NCBI GenBank assembly: GCA_031430555.1
Contig: JANPBQ010000075.1
Span: forward strand, 1-24,041
Reading direction: 5' to 3'
Origin: UKL13-2 sp031430555
Lineage (GTDB): Bacteria > Pseudomonadota > Gammaproteobacteria > Burkholderiales > Usitatibacteraceae
Length of the DNA: 24,041 bases
The notes beneath the pieces are model-generated. The model ran no database searches. It was not told the DNA's origin and saw nothing but the letters and a program-made list of their open reading frames with translations. Position 1 is the stretch's first letter, and each line of letters begins with the position of its first letter. Shown one piece after another: positions 1-7,794 of this stretch. The translations under genes and the position numbers were made by a program.

Positions 1-20
1 GGAACGGACAACTGCCGAAT

Positions 21-136
21 TCTTGGCGACCATAGCGCGTTGGACCCACCCCTTCCCATCCCGAACAGGACCGTGAAACGACGTTGCGCCGATGATAGTG
101 CGGTCTTACCCGTGCGAAAGTAGGTCATCGCCAAGA
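21..136 (+). rRNA. rrf: 5S ribosomal RNA
   Basis: The 5' end (TCTTGGCGA, 21-29) pairs perfectly with the 3' end (TCGCCAAGA, 128-136), forming the closing helix of a 5S molecule of about 116 nt. The internal signature CCCATCCCGAACAGGACCGT and the late GATAGTGCGG...CGTGCGAAAGTAGG pattern are typical of bacterial, especially betaproteobacterial, 5S. The first 20 bases are probably the 23S-5S spacer. It is followed at once by a strong intrinsic terminator, so this is the distal end of an rRNA operon. The exact ends are judged by pairing and may shift by a base or two. Confidence 0.95.
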
Positions 137-146
137 CCTTACAAAG

Positions 147-187
147 ACAAACGCCCCGAGGACTCTATCCTCGGGGCGTTTGTTTTT
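147..187 (+). terminator. Intrinsic terminator of the rRNA operon
   Basis: A perfect 12-bp GC-rich stem (ACGCCCCGAGGA at 151-162, TCCTCGGGGCGT at 168-179, loop CTCTA) is extended by A-T pairs at its base and followed by a T-rich tail (TTTGTTTTT). It lies about 10 nt after the 5S, as expected for the end of an rrn operon. Confidence 0.95.
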
Positions 188-301
188 CGATACTTGCAAT
201 ATTGCTTGCGTGACAAAGTTTGATAGCAGCGTCGACGACGAGCATGTTGCTGTTTGCATTAATCTAGCAAATTCAAGGTACTAGTACTCCGCATCTGCGG
301 T

Positions 302-336
302 AGTTCACTTTTTTTCACCGTTTGTGAACTGGTTCA
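302..336. promoter_or_regulatory. Clustered inverted repeats, possible operator
   Basis: AGTTCAC (302-308) is the exact reverse complement of GTGAACT (324-330). TGAAC (325-329) also forms a second palindrome with GTTCA (332-336) across a 2-nt centre. Three half-sites of one pentamer within 35 bp, about 100 bp upstream of a putative promoter, suggest a regulator binding site. No protein can be named, and an unrelated hairpin is possible. Confidence 0.35.
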
Positions 337-433
337 TATTTTGGCAGTGACGAAGGGAATATGTTCATTATCCATAGTCCGCAATAAAGCCTCGGCCAAC
401 ATGGATTGAAGTTCCTTGCGGGAAGTTAAGAAG

Positions 434-460
434 TTGACATCGGTTTCTGGCATGTATAAA
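434..460 (+). promoter_or_regulatory. Putative sigma70-type promoter for the sugar transferase
   Basis: A perfect -35 box TTGACA (434-439) is followed after 15 nt by TATAAA (455-460). The overlapping TAAAAA (457-462) gives a 17-nt spacer. The surroundings are AT-rich and the leader to the start at 612 would be about 140 nt. The spacing is not ideal for the best -10 match, so this is tentative. Confidence 0.45.
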
Positions 461-600
461 AAAATAATTTCGCGCGCACCAAATAACAACAATATCAACT
501 CGGATATGGGCGCAACAATTGCAACCTTTCTAATGAAAGTCGCTGTTGTCGCCAATATGCATAAGAGTCAGTAGATAGTGAAGATTGAGAACGGTAGATT

Positions 601-605
601 GGGAG
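601..605 (+). promoter_or_regulatory. Ribosome binding site GGGAG fixing the start at 612
   Basis: GGGAG lies 6 nt before ATG 612. A longer in-frame reading from a TTG at 585 would place this site inside the coding sequence, so ATG 612 is preferred. Confidence 0.6.
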
Positions 606-611
606 ATCTTG

Positions 612-1994
612 ATGGTTAGTGTAATACGGTACTATTTTCCACTAAGTACATTGTTCCTTGTTGCGCTTGATTCTGTGTGCCTTTTTTTCGCAATTCTATT
701 CGGATACATGCTGTTGTATCCTGGGGGAAGTTCTGCTCTCGTGAACTCGGTGCCGGGGGCATTGGCAATCGTTCTTGCAATGGTGATATTGACCGGCGCA
801 CTAGGCTTGTACCGAAATAACCAGCCAGACCGCTTTTGGCCAATTGTGTCCCGTGTAATGCTGGCCTTTCTTGTCGTATTGCCCGGATTGCACTGGATCT
901 TCTACAAATTGCCAGATGGTAGTGTATGCATTCCCTGTTTGGCTGGAACAATGTTGCTTGGGTTCAGTGGCAAGCTGGCTGTTTTCCTAATTAGTCGGGT
1001 CTCGCCTTTGTCGCAACGCCGGGTATTGATTTTGGGTGTTGGAAGCGACGCGGTCGCTGTAAAGGAAACGCTTGATAACTCTAGGTCACGAGGCCTATCA
1101 ATTGTTGGTTTCTATTCTCCCTATGCGGATCAGGTGGTTGATAGCTCGATTCCCGCTAGCAAAGTTCTCTCACCATTAAAGTCGATTGGTGATACTACTG
1201 GTCAGCATAATGTAAGTGAAATTGTGATCGCGATGAGAGAACGCAGAGGTGGCTCACTGCCGTTGACAGACTTGCTCAATTGCAAACTACGCGGAATCAA
1301 AGTGACCGATCTATCGTCTTTTTTTGAACTGCATAGAAGCCGGGTAAGAATCGACTTGCTGAGAGAGAGCTGGTTTATCTTTGGCGACGGATTCAGGCAA
1401 GGCAAGTTACGCATTCTTGTGAAGCGCGTCTTTGATATTGTTGCTAGTGGCACCTTGTTCATATTGGCGCTGCCTGTCATGTTAATTGCGGCGATCGCAA
1501 TTAAGCTCGACAGCCCTGGTCCTGTGATTTACCGGCAACAGCGAGTCGGACTTGGGGGCAGAACTTTCAATATTCTCAAATTCCGCAGCATGAGGGTCGA
1601 TGCCGAAAAGGATGGAAAACCACAGTGGGCACAGTCAGGAGACTCCCGCGTCACCAAAATCGGTCGATTCATGCGTCTCACGAGAATCGATGAATTGCCG
1701 CAACTTTTCAATGTTATGACGGGCCAAATGAGTTTGGTCGGCCCGCGTCCCGAGCGCCCGTATTTTGTAGAACAGCTCGTGGCCCAAGTGCCATTTTATG
1801 CGGCGCGTCATAGTGTCAAACCGGGTGTCACGGGATGGGCCCAAGTTCGCCACAAGTACGGTGCGTCTGTCGATGACGCATCCGACAAACTTGAATACGA
1901 TTTGTACTATGTAAAGAATCATCGGCTGCTGTTTGATTTGCTGATTCTCTTTTATTCGGTTCGAGTTGTATTGTTGGCGCAGGGATCAAGGTAG
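612..1994 (+). CDS. Polyprenyl-phosphate sugar-1-phosphate transferase (EpsB_2-like initiating enzyme)
   Basis: A predicted inner-membrane enzyme of 460 aa that transfers a sugar-1-phosphate from a nucleotide sugar to undecaprenyl phosphate, the first step of repeat-unit assembly. The N-terminal third has about four hydrophobic segments (from residue ~10 to ~125). A Rossmann-like section starts at RRVLILGVG (~136). The C-terminal bacterial sugar transferase domain begins at KRVFDIV (271), with a membrane segment and then the hallmark motifs LKFRSM, DELPQLFNVM, SLVGPRPE and KPGVTGWAQV. The end (GASVDDASDKLEYDLYYVKN) resembles the PEP-CTERM/exosortase-associated EpsB_2 group (TIGR03013). That assignment rests on recognition, without a model search. 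The gene is monocistronic by its own promoter and terminator. The donor sugar cannot be told from sequence. Confidence 0.93.
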   Translation: MVSVIRYYFPLSTLFLVALDSVCLFFAILFGYMLLYPGGSSALVNSVPGALAIVLAMVILTGALGLYRNNQPDRFWPIVSRVMLAFLVVLPGLHWIFYKLPDGSVCIPCLAGTMLLGFSGKLAVFLISRVSPLSQRRVLILGVGSDAVAVKETLDNSRSRGLSIVGFYSPYADQVVDSSIPASKVLSPLKSIGDTTGQHNVSEIVIAMRERRGGSLPLTDLLNCKLRGIKVTDLSSFFELHRSRVRIDLLRESWFIFGDGFRQGKLRILVKRVFDIVASGTLFILALPVMLIAAIAIKLDSPGPVIYRQQRVGLGGRTFNILKFRSMRVDAEKDGKPQWAQSGDSRVTKIGRFMRLTRIDELPQLFNVMTGQMSLVGPRPERPYFVEQLVAQVPFYAARHSVKPGVTGWAQVRHKYGASVDDASDKLEYDLYYVKNHRLLFDLLILFYSVRVVLLAQGSR

Positions 1995-2031
1995 GCACAA
2001 ATTCCTAGGGCAGATTTGCCCCGCACGACAT

Positions 2032-2064
2032 AACTCATGAATTGGTGATTCATGAGTTTTTTTT
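2032..2064 (+). terminator. Intrinsic terminator after the sugar transferase
   Basis: A perfect 11-bp stem (AACTCATGAAT at 2032-2042, ATTCATGAGTT at 2048-2058) with a 5-nt loop runs into eight T residues (2057-2064). It separates the initiating transferase from the large secreted protein, implying independent transcription of the latter. Confidence 0.9.
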
Positions 2065-2082
2065 GGTTGATCTAGGATCGCG

Positions 2083-2101
2083 CTCTTGAACGGATCAAGA
2101 G
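2083..2101. promoter_or_regulatory. Inverted repeat upstream of the large-protein promoter
   Basis: CTCTTGA (2083-2089) and TCAAGAG (2095-2101) form a perfect 7-bp inverted repeat with a 5-nt centre. It ends 8 nt before a G9 tract and 18 nt before a TTGACA box, a place suited to an operator. It has no T tail, so it is not a terminator. Confidence 0.35.
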
Positions 2102-2108
2102 TTGCATT

Positions 2109-2117
2109 GGGGGGGGG
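2109..2117 (+). repeat. Homopolymeric G9 tract
   Basis: Nine consecutive G residues lie between the inverted repeat at 2083-2101 and a TTGACA box starting at 2119. Such tracts can change length by slipped-strand mispairing. Its place next to a -35 element of a surface-protein gene makes a phase-variable promoter conceivable, but a single sequence cannot show length variation. Confidence 0.9.
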
Positions 2118-2118
2118 A

Positions 2119-2147
2119 TTGACAGCCGCTGGTGCACGTAGTATTGA
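2119..2147 (+). promoter_or_regulatory. Putative promoter of the large secreted protein
   Basis: TTGACA (2119-2124), a perfect -35 box, is followed after 17 nt by TATTGA (2142-2147), a weak -10 match. It lies after the preceding gene's terminator and about 130 nt before the chosen start. The G9 tract is one base upstream. Confidence 0.45.
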
Positions 2148-2277
2148 TAAGAAATAAAGGCGAATCTGAAACGCACATAGTCGGTATTCATCTCTGTAAA
2201 AGTAGTTGCGGATTGCATTTGTCGGGCCGCGCAGATGCTACGCCTTTTCGTTCGCAGCAGCTACAATACAAGGCACA

Positions 2278-5200
2278 ATGTCACTCCAAATGCAATCGCC
2301 AAGACGTAAACGCCAATTGCGCCCAAGGAATTCGTCGCAAATATCCTTCGTTCGCAGCATCGTACACACCTTTGCGATTCTCGTTCTTGGATTGGCGATG
2401 GTCGCAGAGGCGCAAACACTAACCGGCGTGCAGTCAAGAAAGACGCATGCTGCGGCTGGTGTATTTGATCTACCAATCGATACCGCACAGCTGATCGGTG
2501 GAGCGATTACTGTTGATCCACGCGCAATTGGTTCCGGACACAAAATAGTTTTTCAGTTCAGCGCATCCGCAATAGTGCCAGCAAGCGTAACGGCAGTTGA
2601 TCCGCAAGGCGCGGCGATAGGGGCGACAAGCGTCCAAACCATAGGAACTGAAGTGATTGTCACTTTGACTGGCATTCCCAACAATTCCCGCGTCACAGTT
2701 TCGCTGCGAAATGGTGCAACGACCGTATATGCCTCCGCGTCGGTAGGCTTCATGCTGGGGGATGTGGACAATTCGGGCGACGTCGATGCGGCTGATGTAT
2801 CGTCCGTGAAGTCCAAATCCGGCAACGTCGCGAATGCCTCAAATTTCTTCAACGACGTGGGTGTTTCCGGGGCCATAAGTGCCTCCGATATTTCCGCCGT
2901 GAAGTCCAGAATTGGCCAGTCATTAACGCCAGTCGGCCAAGCCCCACTATCGATTGTTCTTACCGGAACGGGCGGCGGAGTCGTCACATCCACGCCTCCA
3001 GGAATATCCTGTCCGACCGTATGCTCGGCAAATTTCCCGATTGGAACATTCATAACGTTTGACGCAACGGCAAATCTTGGCTCAACGCTAACAAGCGCGT
3101 CGGGTCCATGCATGAGTGGTTCAATCACACTAAATTCGCCATCTGATTGCGGCGCGGTATTTACTGCCGATACCTTTACGGTTAGTCCAAGTGCAGGGGC
3201 AAATGGATCCATTAGCCCGTCAACGTCGCAAACCATCAATTACGGAGCGACACCGTCATTTACAATTACGGCAAACTCGGGATTTACGAAATCGGTTAGC
3301 GGAACATGCGGTGGTGCCCTTGTCGGGAACATCTACACAACAAACCCGATTACCGCCAACTGTAGCGTTGTAGCATCCTTTTTTGGAATGGGCGTTGCCG
3401 TGACTCCCAGCGCTGGCACAAACGGAGTAATTACCCCGTCAACGGTTCAGTCCATTCCGATTGGCGCAACCGCATCCTTTACAGTCTCACCAAATGCAAA
3501 CTATACGCCAAGCGTTGGCGGAACTTGCGGCGGTTCATTGGTGGGATTGCTTTACACAACAAATGCAATCACTGCGGCATGCACCGTGAGCGCAACATTT
3601 GTGAGAAATAGTTACTCCGTAACTCCGTCGGCCGGCGCTAATGGCACGATAAGTCCGGCAACCGCTCAGACAGTGTTGAATGGTGCAACAACAACTTTTA
3701 CGATTACGCCCGCGCTAGGATTTACCGCCACTGTGACTGGAACGTGCGGCGGGAATTTGGTGGGGTCGACCTATACTACAAATCCAATCACAGGATTGTG
3801 CTCGGTGATCGCGAGTTTTACAGCAGCGGCACCCAAATACGTTTCGACCACAGGCAACGATTCAACTGGCGATGGTTCGATCTCCAATCCGTGGAAGACC
3901 ATCGGTAAGGGCGTAAGCATGCTGGCCGGGGGAGGGGCTTTGATTGTCAAGAATGGTGTCTATTCTGACAAGCCGAACTTTATTAGTAACGTTCCAAGTG
4001 GCACTGCAACTCGGTACACCACAATCACAGCAGAAACACCGATGCAGGTGCGAATCCAAAGTCTTACGACTCTTGGCGTTACAGACAATCAATTGAATCT
4101 TAGCGGCAACTATATCGCAGTCGATGGTTTCATTTTTGATATGTCCGGCACGACCAACCCTGCATTTATCGGGGTCGTCGCGGGCAATTTCAATACTATT
4201 TCACGTTCGATTTTCAAACGTGGGGGAGATATTGACGCATTTGGTGGGTTACTAGAAGTAACTGGAAGCGATACCTTGATTGAGGATGTGGCGGGCTCAG
4301 GTGCATGCAGATATTGTTTCTCCCAGGGAGGGGCCACGGCAACAACTCAGCGAAACATCTGGCGTAGGATCGTTGGTCGATTCGATTACTCAAATTCGCC
4401 GCAGGCAAAAGCAACTTTTGCAACCCAGGGCAACGATATCGGCAATGGCGTCACTGATCATTTATACCAAAATGTCATTGCAATTAACGGTCAAAATCCG
4501 GGCACGCTTGGCGGATTGGAAAAAGTCGCAGGCATCTACACACCAAAGAATGCGCTCAATGTAACTATTCAGGGAAGCCTGATTGTTAATGAGGGGTCTG
4601 GAACATCAGGAATTTTCATGAGGGATCTCAGTTCCACTGGAAACGTCACAAATTCAGTCGTGTGGGACATTTCCAATAGCCTTCCAAGTGCTGTTGGAAT
4701 TCAGGGCGGTACCGGAGCAAATCTGACCATTGGGGGAAACGTGCCCGGCGCAGCTGTCAATTTGTTGAGTGCGCCGCCATCCTCCTTGCTTAAGCCCGTG
4801 TCCAATCCTGCCAATTTGCTGAACAATTCGCCTGGAGCGATTGTGCTGAAACAATACGGGGTCTCAGGCACGCGTTGGGGACAGGCTGGATATAACCAAC
4901 TCACAAGCGTTGACCTTTGGCCTTGGCCGTTCCAAGACAGGATTAAGTCGGTTTTCGCCGAATCAAACAACGTTGCCGCGGGAAGCAGTCCCGCGATGAA
5001 CAACTCGCTGCGTGGATTTGCCGCCAATGGAACAGCGCTCTACGGCGGACCGCTGACGCTTACATCGTATATTTGGGAATACTTGGGTTCGCCATGTCCT
5101 TCGACCGCATGCACAACTTACGCCGTTACACCTAGCGCGGGCGCGAATGGAACGATTAGTCCGTCCACAGTCGTCACGGCACTTCCCGGATCGACGGTGA

Positions 5201-6714
5201 TGCTGACTGTTACACCCTCGTTGGGCTTTGTCGCGAACGTCGGCGGTACATGTGGTGGTTCGTTGCAGGGCAATACCTATACCACGGCACCGATCAACGG
5301 GCCTTGCACGGTAATCGCATCGTTCAGTCAAGGGCAGACCTATTACGTTTCCAATTCCGGAAACAACTCAAACACGTGCGCGACCGCAAAGTCCTCAGGC
5401 ACACCCAAGCAAACGATACAGTCGGCGCTTGCGTGCCTGGTGCCTGGTGATGCCTTGGTTATTCGCGATGGCACGTACATTGGTGCGGCGAACGCACTTA
5501 CAGGCCTGCCAAATGGTGCCGCCGGCAATTACATCACGATCATGGCAGAAAACGAAGGCAATGTGATCCTCACTTCCGGCCTCAGTATGGATCACACCGA
5601 CGCGTACATTATCTTTCAGGGTTTGCGTTTTCAGGATGCGGCAGTCAAGTCCGTTCTTGGCAACCATTTGAAGTTCTTTAGAAATGAATTTAAGGGCGGC
5701 TGTCCGTTCGGAAACTGCACCAACACAACTGTCGGCACCAACGATTTCAATGATACGGCTGACATTTTGTTTGAAGACAATTGGTGGCACGGGGCAGGCG
5801 GGCGATACACCATCCTCGTGTATAACGCGAATCGAGTCGTCTTCCGCAGGGGCGTGATTCGCCATGATGGCGGTTGGACGGATGACAAGAATGACCCGGA
5901 AGCGGGATTGACCTTTTACAATTCAACGAATTGTTCCGCACAAAATTTCATCATTCTCGATTCCACGCTCGACTATTGGACGTGGCAATCCGCGTTCTAC
6001 AACGTATACAACAGTGCATCGCCTAACACCAATTCGAACAATAGTTGGCTGGGAGTGATCGCATTGAATAATCGATCCACTAATTTCCCAGATGGTGCCT
6101 CGATTCGGTTTGATGGCAATGCGCCGCAGACGAACCACATTATTCAGAACGCGGTGCTTTGGGATAGCTTCTGGGGCATTAACGTCTCCTACCAATCGTC
6201 CGTCGACATTGCCGCAAGCGGCCTCACCATAGGTCAGTCGACACGGGGCAGTGTCGGTTATGGCATTGCCGGTGGATCGGGTGGAACTAAGACATTTTCA
6301 AATGTCATTGTGACCAATATGAACAACACCGACTTTTCCGGCGTATCGGCGACGTACTTTGACACCTTCAACAATGGCTCAGCGGCGGGAGGTACCGGCG
6401 CAGTCACCTACAATCCGCGCACTAATGGTTTGCTGGCACTTATGCGCATCGAGGCTGGGAGCCCATTGAAAACTGCAGGTTCGGGAGGTGTGCAGATGGG
6501 CGCCCAAATTATCACGCGCATGGGCTCGACCGGCACATTGCATTCCGAAACCGGCTGGAATATCGATAGCGGTGCCGCGCTTTGGCCCTATCCGAATGAA
6601 GCTCGACTTAAGAAGGAAATGTGTACGGATGCGGGTGTTGCACGAGGCTTCTGTTCTGCAACTTCACTTACGAAGTACATCGGTTCGTATCTCGGGAATC
6701 CAAGCCCCTATTGA
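2278..6714 (+). CDS. Giant secreted protein: dockerin-like pair, 73-aa repeats and two beta-helix blocks
   Basis: About 1478 aa, exported. Basic n-region (RRKR) and hydrophobic core (FAILVLGLAMVAEA) give a signal peptide with likely cleavage after residue 45. Residues ~46-160 form a beta-rich module (SRKTHAAAGVFDLPI). Residues 161-212 hold two dockerin-like Ca-binding segments (GDVDNSGDVDAADV; FFNDVGVSGAISASDI). A divergent Cys-bearing repeat (~223-298) precedes three exact-length 73-aa repeats (300-518), each with PSAG.NG.I.P and GTCGG. A parallel beta-helix-like block (520-947), a fourth repeat (948-1020) and a second beta-helix block (1021-1478) follow. Both blocks end in related motifs (LWPWP/LWPYP; YIWEYLGSPCP/YIGSYLGNPSPY), so the architecture is duplicated. 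ATG 2278 has AAGG 4 nt upstream; a TTG at 2206 and ATG at 2290 are alternatives. Beta-helix folds are typical of polysaccharide lyases and adhesins; a role in binding or trimming the glycan is inference. No PEP-CTERM tail is present. Confidence 0.85.
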   Translation: MSLQMQSPRRKRQLRPRNSSQISFVRSIVHTFAILVLGLAMVAEAQTLTGVQSRKTHAAAGVFDLPIDTAQLIGGAITVDPRAIGSGHKIVFQFSASAIVPASVTAVDPQGAAIGATSVQTIGTEVIVTLTGIPNNSRVTVSLRNGATTVYASASVGFMLGDVDNSGDVDAADVSSVKSKSGNVANASNFFNDVGVSGAISASDISAVKSRIGQSLTPVGQAPLSIVLTGTGGGVVTSTPPGISCPTVCSANFPIGTFITFDATANLGSTLTSASGPCMSGSITLNSPSDCGAVFTADTFTVSPSAGANGSISPSTSQTINYGATPSFTITANSGFTKSVSGTCGGALVGNIYTTNPITANCSVVASFFGMGVAVTPSAGTNGVITPSTVQSIPIGATASFTVSPNANYTPSVGGTCGGSLVGLLYTTNAITAACTVSATFVRNSYSVTPSAGANGTISPATAQTVLNGATTTFTITPALGFTATVTGTCGGNLVGSTYTTNPITGLCSVIASFTAAAPKYVSTTGNDSTGDGSISNPWKTIGKGVSMLAGGGALIVKNGVYSDKPNFISNVPSGTATRYTTITAETPMQVRIQSLTTLGVTDNQLNLSGNYIAVDGFIFDMSGTTNPAFIGVVAGNFNTISRSIFKRGGDIDAFGGLLEVTGSDTLIEDVAGSGACRYCFSQGGATATTQRNIWRRIVGRFDYSNSPQAKATFATQGNDIGNGVTDHLYQNVIAINGQNPGTLGGLEKVAGIYTPKNALNVTIQGSLIVNEGSGTSGIFMRDLSSTGNVTNSVVWDISNSLPSAVGIQGGTGANLTIGGNVPGAAVNLLSAPPSSLLKPVSNPANLLNNSPGAIVLKQYGVSGTRWGQAGYNQLTSVDLWPWPFQDRIKSVFAESNNVAAGSSPAMNNSLRGFAANGTALYGGPLTLTSYIWEYLGSPCPSTACTTYAVTPSAGANGTISPSTVVTALPGSTVMLTVTPSLGFVANVGGTCGGSLQGNTYTTAPINGPCTVIASFSQGQTYYVSNSGNNSNTCATAKSSGTPKQTIQSALACLVPGDALVIRDGTYIGAANALTGLPNGAAGNYITIMAENEGNVILTSGLSMDHTDAYIIFQGLRFQDAAVKSVLGNHLKFFRNEFKGGCPFGNCTNTTVGTNDFNDTADILFEDNWWHGAGGRYTILVYNANRVVFRRGVIRHDGGWTDDKNDPEAGLTFYNSTNCSAQNFIILDSTLDYWTWQSAFYNVYNSASPNTNSNNSWLGVIALNNRSTNFPDGASIRFDGNAPQTNHIIQNAVLWDSFWGINVSYQSSVDIAASGLTIGQSTRGSVGYGIAGGSGGTKTFSNVIVTNMNNTDFSGVSATYFDTFNNGSAAGGTGAVTYNPRTNGLLALMRIEAGSPLKTAGSGGVQMGAQIITRMGSTGTLHSETGWNIDSGAALWPYPNEARLKKEMCTDAGVARGFCSATSLTKYIGSYLGNPSPY
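3175..3831 (+). repeat. Three tandem 73-codon repeats
   Basis: Copies start at 3175, 3394 and 3613, exactly 219 nt apart. Each encodes an aromatic or aliphatic residue, then V.PSAG.NG.I.PST, a GTCGG motif, YTTN.IT and a closing C.V.A.F. Two conserved cysteines per copy suggest one disulfide each in the exported protein. DNA similarity is lower than protein similarity, so the copies are not recent. Confidence 0.9.
5119..5337 (+). repeat. Fourth, separated 73-codon repeat
   Basis: This is the same unit as at 3175-3831 (YAVTPSAGANGTISPS ... GTCGGSLQG ... CTVIASF) and the same length, but it stands between the two beta-helix blocks. It marks the junction of the internal duplication. Confidence 0.9.
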
Positions 6715-6808
6715 ATTGATTGAATCTTCGTACTTTCGCGAATCGCAGACAATTGATAACTCGTCAGAGTTGCCCTTGTCTGATATCCATGCGGGAAAAC
6801 AGAAAACT

Positions 6809-7492
6809 ATGGGCATGGGCGCAAGGGTAAAGCGGTTTGCGGCGTGGATTGCGCCAAACGCAGTAGTTGTTGGTGGCAAGCCAGGCGGAGCGCGCGCCGT
6901 CGCATTGACATTCGACGATGGTCCGCATCCCGAAATCACACCAAGAATTCTCGATGTATTGGACGGTCATCCTGCGCGGGCGACGTTTTTTCTGCAAGGG
7001 GACGCTGCCGAGCGCAATCGCCATCTTGTCCGCGAGTTAATCCGACGGGGACATCAAATCGGCAATCACGGCTATGCGCATCTGGATGCCCGGTACGTAC
7101 ATTCGGAAGCATATGTGTCTGATGTGTTGCGGTGCCAATCCGTCCTTGAGGACATTACCGGAACAGGACAGCCGCGGAATTTCAGGCCACCATTTGGGAG
7201 AGTTGCGGTTCGCTCAACACTCAAACTACTCTCAAAAAATTTTCGATTTGTGTTCTGGTCAATAGATAGTAAGGATTCGTTCTTGGCTGATGCAAACTCG
7301 CTTGTTGCGCAAGTCGAGTCTCAGTTGGTGCCGCCGGGTAGCATTCTACTTTTTCATGACGACTATGCGCACACAGCAGATGCGTTACCGCGAATTCTGG
7401 CCGATTTCCGCCAGCGAGATCTGCACCTTGCGCTGATTGATGAGTTGGGGTTACGAGTGCGAATGCCGCATTCCGTTTCGGGCATCAACTGA
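6809..7492 (+). CDS. NodB-type polysaccharide deacetylase
   Basis: A 227-aa metal-dependent carbohydrate deacetylase (CE4, PF01522) expected to remove N- or O-acetyl groups. All five family motifs are visible: TFDDG (D36, D37), the NHGYAH metal histidines (H87, H91), RPPFG (126-130), FWSID, and LLFHDD near the C-terminus. The chosen start (ATGGGC, 6809) gives a short N-terminus before the fold. A GGGA lies 12 nt upstream, and ATG 6815 is an alternative. An open frame reaches back into the preceding gene but looks non-coding there. No signal peptide is seen, so it may act in the cytoplasm on a lipid-linked or nucleotide-sugar intermediate, unlike PgaB/PelA-type periplasmic enzymes. The distance to the preceding stop is 94 nt, with no terminator. 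Confidence 0.93.
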   Translation: MGMGARVKRFAAWIAPNAVVVGGKPGGARAVALTFDDGPHPEITPRILDVLDGHPARATFFLQGDAAERNRHLVRELIRRGHQIGNHGYAHLDARYVHSEAYVSDVLRCQSVLEDITGTGQPRNFRPPFGRVAVRSTLKLLSKNFRFVFWSIDSKDSFLADANSLVAQVESQLVPPGSILLFHDDYAHTADALPRILADFRQRDLHLALIDELGLRVRMPHSVSGIN

Positions 7493-7794
7493 CGAAACAG
7501 GCTTGAATCAGGGAGCAACCCCAAGGATGGCGCTGCAACTAATATTTCCAGATAGTTTCGTCTTGGCGCGCGATGTCACTTGAATTTAATGTGTGGGTCG
7601 CGTGAGTTTCACTACTTGTTTCTTTGAATGTCCCTTGCGATACCATGAACACCAGAGCAATCTTGCCAAATACCCATTGACGGCCGTCCGGCGTTTTGCA
7701 AATATCAAAGTTCATCTTGGCGCGCCGCATAAAATATTTCCGCGCCATATTCTTCCAATTTTTTTCATCGTTGTAATTCTCTAATCCCCCTGCC
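7493..7794. other. Intergenic region before the amidotransferase
   Basis: 302 nt without a supported gene. Short open frames exist on both strands (minus 7539-7796, plus 7593-7784), but neither has a ribosome binding site or a recognisable family. The minus one starts inside the next gene's first codons. No terminator is visible. Confidence 0.5.

Larger units (their letters stand above)
188..611. other. Non-coding region between rRNA operon and EPS island
   Basis: About 420 AT-richer bases with no convincing gene. A 73-codon open frame on the minus strand (334-555) has one hydrophobic stretch but no visible ribosome binding site or family resemblance, so it is not called. The stretch holds a group of GTTCA/TGAAC half-sites (302-336) and a putative sigma70-type promoter (434-460) reading towards the sugar transferase. 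It is the left boundary of the island. Confidence 0.6.

Noticed and set aside
334..555. 73-codon minus-strand open frame with a hydrophobic stretch
   Set aside because: No ribosome binding site, no recognisable family, AT-rich intergenic setting; the opposite strand carries a plausible promoter there.
2553..3239. 228-codon minus-strand open frame within the large secreted protein
   Set aside because: Antisense shadow of a repetitive Thr/Ser/Gly-rich coding region, with no domain resemblance.
3175..3831. Tandem repeat considered as a CRISPR-like array
   Set aside because: The 219-nt period is in frame and codes for protein repeats; there are no short identical repeats with unique spacers, and no cas genes.
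6488..6808. N-terminal extension of the deacetylase frame
   Set aside because: Overlaps the end of the large secreted protein by over 200 nt and reads as arbitrary residues without a signal peptide; the enzyme fold begins only after 6809.
7561..7725. 11-bp direct repeat TCTTGGCGCGC at 7561 and 7715
   Set aside because: Too short and too isolated to support an att site or mobile element; no other element ends seen.
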